Part shown: piece by piece, positions 6,756-10,184 of the stretch
Layout of the letters: the number at the start of each line of letters is the position of its first letter
Position numbering within the stretch: the stretch's first letter is position 1
Position numbers and translations under genes: made by a program
DNA from: Caryophanales bacterium UBA4100
GTDB lineage: Bacteria; Bacillota; Bacilli; Paenibacillales; UBA4045
DNA length: 10,184 nt
Direction: 5' to 3'
NCBI GenBank assembly: GCA_002383285.1
Contig: DFXU01000039.1
Coordinates: 1-10,184 of the forward strand
Notes under the pieces: model-generated
The model's database searches: none
What the model was told of the DNA's origin: nothing
What the model saw: only the letters and a program-made list of their open reading frames with translations

Positions 6756-7781
6756 ATGGTAATCCAATATAAGTGTCCGGATTGTGGAGCGGATATGTTG
6801 TTCGATAGCGATACAGGGAAGCTATCCTGTGATAGCTGTGGTAGAAAGGATGATATCGCAGGCTTCCCGCAGGAATTGGTATCCAACGTGTTCGCTGAGG
6901 ATGAGGCTGTAGAGTACCATTGTAACAATTGTGGGGCAGTGATTATAACCGATGCCGATACTACAGCAACGTCCTGTAGCTTCTGTAATGCAGCTGTCGT
7001 GCTTGGAGACCGATTGTCCGGAAATTTGGCCCCATCGAAGGTAATCCCATTCACAATAAGTAAGGATAAGGCGATGCAGGCATTTAAGAAGTGGTGCAGG
7101 AATGGGCTTCTAACGCCTAAGGGATTTATGACAGCCGATCGAGTGAAGAGCATAACAGGGATGTACGTTCCATTCTGGCTCTACGATTTGAATAGCAAAG
7201 CCAATGTTGACGCACTATGTACGAGAATCAAGAGCTACACCAGAGGGGATTACATCTATACGGAGACAAGCTATTATGATGTACATCGTAGTATAGATCT
7301 TAATTATCTAAAGGTACCGGTTGATGCCTCTGAGAAGATGGATGACAAGCTCATGGATAAGCTTGAGCCCTATGAATATAAAGAGCTCAAGGATTTTAAC
7401 ACCCCCTACCTAGCAGGCTATATTGCTGAGAAGTACAATTATGATGATATGGAGCTATTCCCAAGAGTGAAGTCGAGAATCGATCATTATGTAGATGCGT
7501 ACATAAGCTCAACAACAGCTGAATATAGCTCCACGGTCTATAGAAATAAGCAGGTTGATACCCAGCAAAAGGGAGCCTACTATACGCTTTTTCCCGTATG
7601 GATGGTCTGTTATGACTATAATCAATCGGAGCATATCTTCGCAATGAATGGTCAAACCGGTAAAATTGTAGGAAAGCCACCAATTAGTAAGGGGAAAGTG
7701 ACTGCTTGGTTTGCCGGTATCGCAAGTATTTCTTTTGTTATATTAAGAGGAGTCGGTTGGATCGCTGGAGGTGGCTTATAA
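6756..7781 (+). CDS. ydjG: Double zinc-ribbon membrane protein (YdjG-like), PspA partner
   Basis: The 341-residue product begins with two tandem zinc ribbons: Cys7-x2-Cys10 with Cys25-x2-Cys28, and Cys56-x2-Cys59 with Cys74-x2-Cys77. The central part (about 90-300) contains GMYVPFWLYDLNSKANVDA and YYTLFPVWMVCYDY, blocks typical of the large TFIIB-type zinc-ribbon proteins found beside PspA. A single hydrophobic segment near residues 315-333 (AWFAGIASISFVILRGVGWI) should anchor it in the membrane with the ribbons in the cytoplasm. B. subtilis YdjG has this architecture and position and is reported to help bring PspA to the membrane together with YdjH and YdjI. The ribosome binding site is weak (GGGGAATGATC at 6741-6751). 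The stop codon overlaps the next start by one base, implying translational coupling. Confidence 0.85.
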   Translation: MVIQYKCPDCGADMLFDSDTGKLSCDSCGRKDDIAGFPQELVSNVFAEDEAVEYHCNNCGAVIITDADTTATSCSFCNAAVVLGDRLSGNLAPSKVIPFTISKDKAMQAFKKWCRNGLLTPKGFMTADRVKSITGMYVPFWLYDLNSKANVDALCTRIKSYTRGDYIYTETSYYDVHRSIDLNYLKVPVDASEKMDDKLMDKLEPYEYKELKDFNTPYLAGYIAEKYNYDDMELFPRVKSRIDHYVDAYISSTTAEYSSTVYRNKQVDTQQKGAYYTLFPVWMVCYDYNQSEHIFAMNGQTGKIVGKPPISKGKVTAWFAGIASISFVILRGVGWIAGGGL

Positions 7782-8548
7782 TGAAGCTATCTATTAGCAA
7801 ATTTGCAATCATGATGCTGTTGGTCTTATTCATTCAAAGTGTTAACCCTACGATGGCGGAGGGCAATCGTAAAATTTATGATGATGCGGAGCTATTGACC
7901 GCCGAAGAGCAGGCAGAGCTGACAGCATTATCGGATCAATACAGTACGGAGCGACAGGTAGACATCGTTATATTAACAACGAATGGTACTAACGGATTAG
8001 ATATTCAAACGTATATGGGTGACTTTTATGATGAGAAGGGATTGGGATATGATAAGCGTCATGGGAATACGGTGCTATTGACCATTGATCTGGGTAATCG
8101 AGACGTTTATGTTGCAGGATTTTATAAGGGTGAGACCTATATCGATAATCAGAGAGCTGAATTAATTCGAGAGAAGATCACACCTGATTTGTCAGCAGGA
8201 TATTACTATGCTGCTTTTCATTCCTTTATCGAATTGTCTCATGAATATATGGGCATTGAGCCGGGAGTTAATCCAGATAGCATACTAACGAAATTGTGGT
8301 TTCAGCTTGTTGTGTCAATCGGTATTGCGGGTATCATTGTTACGCTGATGGTTTACCGTTCGGGTGGTAGGATGACTACTAGCGGAGGAACCTACTTGGA
8401 TGCAAGTCACTCCGCAGTTACCCAGAGAAGTGATCATTATATAAGAACAGACATTAGTAAGGTGAAAAAACCATCCAACAATAGCTCGGGTGGTGGTGGA
8501 CGGACAGGCGGAGGTCATTCACATAGTGGGAGCGGTGGAAAGTTTTAA
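7781..8548 (+). CDS. ydjH: TPM-domain membrane protein (YdjH-like)
   Basis: The 255-residue protein has a signal peptide (Lys-rich start, hydrophobic run, likely cut after TMA at residue 26). A TPM domain follows at about 32-160: IYDDAELLTAEEQAELTAL, VDIVILTTNGTNG, YDEKGLGYDKRHGNTVLLTID and RDVYVAGFYKG. The DD-A-LL-EE and G-N-V-L-L elements are characteristic. A membrane helix lies at about 172-192, and the end is low-complexity and rich in Gly, Ser and His (SSGGGGRTGGGHSHSGSGGKF). The TPM domain should face outward and the tail should be cytoplasmic. The start was chosen at ATG 7781 because GGAGGTGG at 7767-7774 sits 6 bases upstream; the open frame begins at 7706 but its first part is a shadow of ydjG. 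Family members are linked to PspA membrane recruitment in B. subtilis and to photosystem repair in plants (TLP18.3). Confidence 0.88.
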   Translation: MKLSISKFAIMMLLVLFIQSVNPTMAEGNRKIYDDAELLTAEEQAELTALSDQYSTERQVDIVILTTNGTNGLDIQTYMGDFYDEKGLGYDKRHGNTVLLTIDLGNRDVYVAGFYKGETYIDNQRAELIREKITPDLSAGYYYAAFHSFIELSHEYMGIEPGVNPDSILTKLWFQLVVSIGIAGIIVTLMVYRSGGRMTTSGGTYLDASHSAVTQRSDHYIRTDISKVKKPSNNSSGGGGRTGGGHSHSGSGGKF

Positions 8549-8570
8549 TAATCTGAGGGGGTAGCGTATC

Positions 8571-9575
8571 ATGTTCTTCAAAAAACAGTTTGCTAATGTA
8601 GTGGAGTGGGAAGAATTTAGGGAAGATATGATTTTCTGGAAATGGAGTAATACGGAGATCAAGAAAGGAAGTAAGCTCATCATTCGACCTGGACAGGATG
8701 CTATATTCTTGAATGCCGGCAGAATAGAAGGGATATTCACGGATGAGGGAGATTATGATATCGAATCGCAGATCATCCCATTCTTATCAACGTTGAAGGG
8801 ATTTAAGTTCGGATTTAATAGTGGCATGCGTGCAGAGGTTTTGTTCGTAAATACGAAGGAATTTACAGTGAAGTGGGGCACTCAGAATGCGATTAACATG
8901 CCTCATCCTCAGCTTCCTGGCGGTATTCCGATTCGAGCTAATGGCACCTTCAATTTTAAGGTAAATGATTATGTAGCGCTTATAGATAAAATTGCAGGAG
9001 TAAAAAGCAGCTATTATGTTGAGGATGTAAAGCTTAGAATTTCCTCGAATTTAGATCAGCTGCTCATGAAGTGGATTAGTAAGGAAGGGAAGGATATGTT
9101 CAATCTTCAAGCTAACGCCTTTGACATCTCTAATGGAATCAAGCAGGATTTAGATATGAGTATATATGATGATGAGCTAACGATTACAGGGTTTAATGTG
9201 ATGAGCTTTAATTATCCTGCGGAAATTCAGGATCGGATTACGAAGACGGCCTCACATAGTATGATTGGAGATTTAGGTAAATACCAGCAGGTCGAAATGG
9301 TGGATGGTATGGCATCAGGCAAGATACAAGGGGGCGGAGCAGCCTCGGATATGGCCGGTATGATGATGGGAATGAATGTGGCCAATGAGATGATGAAGAA
9401 TATGAATCCGAATCAAGTGAACCAAACGAACCAAACGAATGCAACAAATCAGAACCAGAACAAGACTCAGAACCAACAAGCTGCTCCTCAAGCAAGATCC
9501 AACTTCTGTCCCAACTGTGGCACGAAGACGGGTGAGAGCAATTTCTGTGCGAACTGTGGACATAAATTAGTGTAG
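8571..9575 (+). CDS. ydjI: SPFH-domain protein with C-terminal zinc ribbon (YdjI-like)
   Basis: The 334-residue protein has an SPFH (band 7/flotillin-like) domain over about 20-220. It begins with the family opening VVEWEEFREDMIFWKW, then KKGSKLIIRPGQDAIFLNAGRIEGIF and ANGTFNFKVNDYVALIDKI. A Met/Gly-rich stretch (about 245-285) precedes an Asn/Gln linker. The linker is encoded partly by a tandem 9-base repeat, AACCAAACG at 9420-9428 and 9429-9437. The protein ends in a zinc ribbon with Cys313, Cys316, Cys326 and Cys329 (CPNCG, CANCG). It has no membrane helix. B. subtilis YdjI shares this layout and is reported to be needed for membrane localisation of PspA. AGGGGGT lies 8 bases before the ATG. 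No convincing terminator follows, so the transcript may continue into the remnants beyond, as far as 10043. Confidence 0.87.
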   Translation: MFFKKQFANVVEWEEFREDMIFWKWSNTEIKKGSKLIIRPGQDAIFLNAGRIEGIFTDEGDYDIESQIIPFLSTLKGFKFGFNSGMRAEVLFVNTKEFTVKWGTQNAINMPHPQLPGGIPIRANGTFNFKVNDYVALIDKIAGVKSSYYVEDVKLRISSNLDQLLMKWISKEGKDMFNLQANAFDISNGIKQDLDMSIYDDELTITGFNVMSFNYPAEIQDRITKTASHSMIGDLGKYQQVEMVDGMASGKIQGGGAASDMAGMMMGMNVANEMMKNMNPNQVNQTNQTNATNQNQNKTQNQQAAPQARSNFCPNCGTKTGESNFCANCGHKLV

Positions 9576-9611
9576 GTCGATAAGCTGCGTTAGGAATCAA
9601 ACATATGTAGA

Positions 9612-9724
9612 ATTGTCGGAGGGTTATTAGTTACAGTCGATACCGTCAAAGCTCATGTGAAGAGTATCTTTGTGAAGTTAAAGGTGAATAAGCGAATTCA
9701 AGCGGTTCTGGTTGCTCAAGCGAG
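9612..9724 (+). pseudogene. LuxR-type HTH C-terminus, remnant
   Basis: The frame reads VTVDTVKAHVKSIFVKLKVN, then KRIQAVLVAQARL. This is the end of a LuxR/NarL/MalT helix-turn-helix domain (T-V-x-x-H-V-x-x-I-x-x-K-L-x-V-x-x-R-x-Q-A-V). The sensor or receiver portion and the first HTH helices (the usual LTxREREVL) are absent upstream, and no start codon with ribosome binding site precedes it. Homology ends near 9720, where HEPN-like sequence begins in the next frame. Confidence 0.75.
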
Positions 9725-9836
9725 GCTAATACGTATAAGGAACGAATGGCAGAAGTGGTTTACAAGGCCATCCGTGATGTGTATTATCCCGAACTACAGT
9801 TTCTACATGATTACATTACGGAGGTGATCCTTAATA
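9722..9836 (+). pseudogene. HEPN-domain (HI0074-like) protein, C-terminal remnant
   Basis: In the frame starting at 9722 the sequence reads ANTYKERMAEVVYKAIRDVY, then YPELQFLHDYITEV. This resembles the end of HI0074-family HEPN proteins (nucleotidyltransferase substrate-binding/toxin subunit), where S-H-T-Y-x-E-x-x-A-x-x-[IV]-Y-x-x-I precedes a final helix. Only the last roughly 35 residues remain, and the His of the usual SHTY is replaced. The catalytic R-x4-6-H region is not present apart from this edge. The match rests on pattern memory alone, but an MNT gene immediately downstream, the normal partner, supports it. Confidence 0.6.
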
Positions 9837-10028
9837 ATGTTAGATTTAGCGTTACTGGGTTCTCATATCCCTCTTTCTATTCATACGAAGCTACGTGAGG
9901 CCGCAGGCCTGTATACATTAGACATTGTTAGAATAGATGGACTAGACAATGATTCACTTATGGAAAGCATTGATCGAGATGGTGTAGTCATATACAGCTA
10001 CGAAGAAACATCTTCACATGCACGATAA
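9837..10028 (+). pseudogene. MNT-type nucleotidyltransferase (HI0073-like), internally deleted
   Basis: The 63-codon frame reads LDLALLGSHIPLSIHTKLRE, then YTLDIVRIDGLDNDSLMESI, then DRDGVVIYSYEE. This matches the second half of small Pol-beta-superfamily MNT antitoxins: (D)LAL-G, then P-Y-x-x-D-[LI]-V, then L-x-x-x-I-D-R-x-G-V-x-[IL]-Y. The first half, with the GSRAxG nucleotide-binding motif and the first Asp of the SDxD pair, is missing; only the second Asp remains. An in-frame ATG and a near-perfect Shine-Dalgarno (GGAGGTGATC, 9820-9829) sit at the front. The simplest model is a deletion between the original start and the catalytic Asp. The open frame could still be translated but should be catalytically dead. 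Confidence 0.7.
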
Positions 10029-10042
10029 TTTAATAAAACAGC

Positions 10043-10083
10043 GGCAGTTGAGGACTATACTTCGTCCACGACTGCCATTTTTT
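10043..10083 (+). terminator. Intrinsic terminator after the HEPN/MNT remnant
   Basis: GGCAGTTGAGGAC (10043-10055) pairs with GTCCACGACTGCC (10064-10076), with one T·G wobble and one A·A mismatch, over an 8-base loop. A T-rich tail (ATTTTTTAT) follows. It lies 15 bases past the MNT stop codon. Confidence 0.85.
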
Positions 10084-10128
10084 ATAGTTGGCTAATTCCA
10101 TAAACAAAAACTGCTTAAAAGGTAACTA

Positions 10129-10168
10129 GGGCAACATGCTTGTTAATCAAGCTGTGGGCTCTTTTTTT
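10129..10168 (+). terminator. Second intrinsic terminator
   Basis: GCTTG and CAAGC pair over TTAAT. The stem continues through ACA/TGT and GGGC/GCTC with small bulges, and is followed by seven Ts (10162-10168). No gene lies between this and the previous terminator, so it may back it up or belong to a lost gene. The 10084-10128 stretch shows nothing else. Confidence 0.65.
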
Positions 10169-10184
10169 CTTACGATTAGTCAAG

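Noticed and set aside
6698..7153. 151-codon minus-strand frame inside ydjG
   Set aside because: Antisense shadow; the plus strand has clear zinc-ribbon coding.
9420..9437. Tandem AACCAAACG repeat as a possible CRISPR or regulatory repeat
   Set aside because: Only two 9-base units without spacers, fully explained by the Asn/Gln-rich linker of the SPFH protein.
9576..9611. Terminator directly after the ydjI-like gene
   Set aside because: I found no stem of useful length followed by a T run; the first credible terminator is at 10043.

Overview
The window looks like a chromosomal segment of a low-to-moderate GC Gram-positive, most likely Paenibacillus or a close relative. The evidence is strong purine-rich ribosome binding sites, an SLH-domain envelope protein, a DUF817 (YoaT-like) membrane protein, and a PspA operon laid out like Bacillus subtilis pspA-ydjG-ydjH-ydjI. 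This assignment is an inference; no rRNA or other marker gene is present.

Left part (1-1640). The window opens inside a dyad repeat, followed by the decayed 3' part of a MazF/PemK-type toxin gene (about 299-481). It is cut off 14 bases before the 3' end of a complete, clearly more GC-rich DUF817 gene on the minus strand. A very AT-rich divergent intergenic region (1317-1643) carries a good minus-strand promoter, a perfect-arm dyad, a weaker plus-strand promoter and two hairpins in the leader of the next gene.

Middle (1644-5915). A complete malate:quinone oxidoreductase gene (mqo) is followed by an intrinsic terminator. Next comes a broken ABC-transporter ATPase gene, frameshifted inside the Walker A region and then truncated, and then a 746-residue lipoprotein. 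The lipoprotein has an Ig-like domain, a chitobiase C-terminal-like domain and three C-terminal SLH repeats, so it carries two possible anchors, one for the membrane and one for the cell wall.

Right part (5984-9575). A four-gene membrane-stress operon encodes PspA (coiled-coil, ESCRT-III-like), a double zinc-ribbon protein with one C-terminal membrane helix (YdjG-like), a TPM-domain membrane protein with a Gly/Ser/His tail (YdjH-like), and an SPFH protein with an Asn/Gln linker and C-terminal zinc ribbon (YdjI-like). The genes are tightly packed, with one stop/start overlap. In B. subtilis the three partners are linked to membrane recruitment of PspA, so this set probably forms one membrane-repair complex. 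A good -35/-10 pair lies just before pspA and favours a short PspA starting at TTG.

Right edge (9612-10184). Three gene remnants are stitched together: a LuxR-type HTH end, the C-terminus of a HEPN (HI0074-like) protein, and an MNT nucleotidyltransferase (HI0073-like) lacking its catalytic N-terminus but with a strong Shine-Dalgarno and an open 63-codon frame. Two intrinsic terminators follow. The window is thus flanked on both sides by toxin-antitoxin debris. I saw no tRNA, rRNA, CRISPR array or intact insertion sequence.
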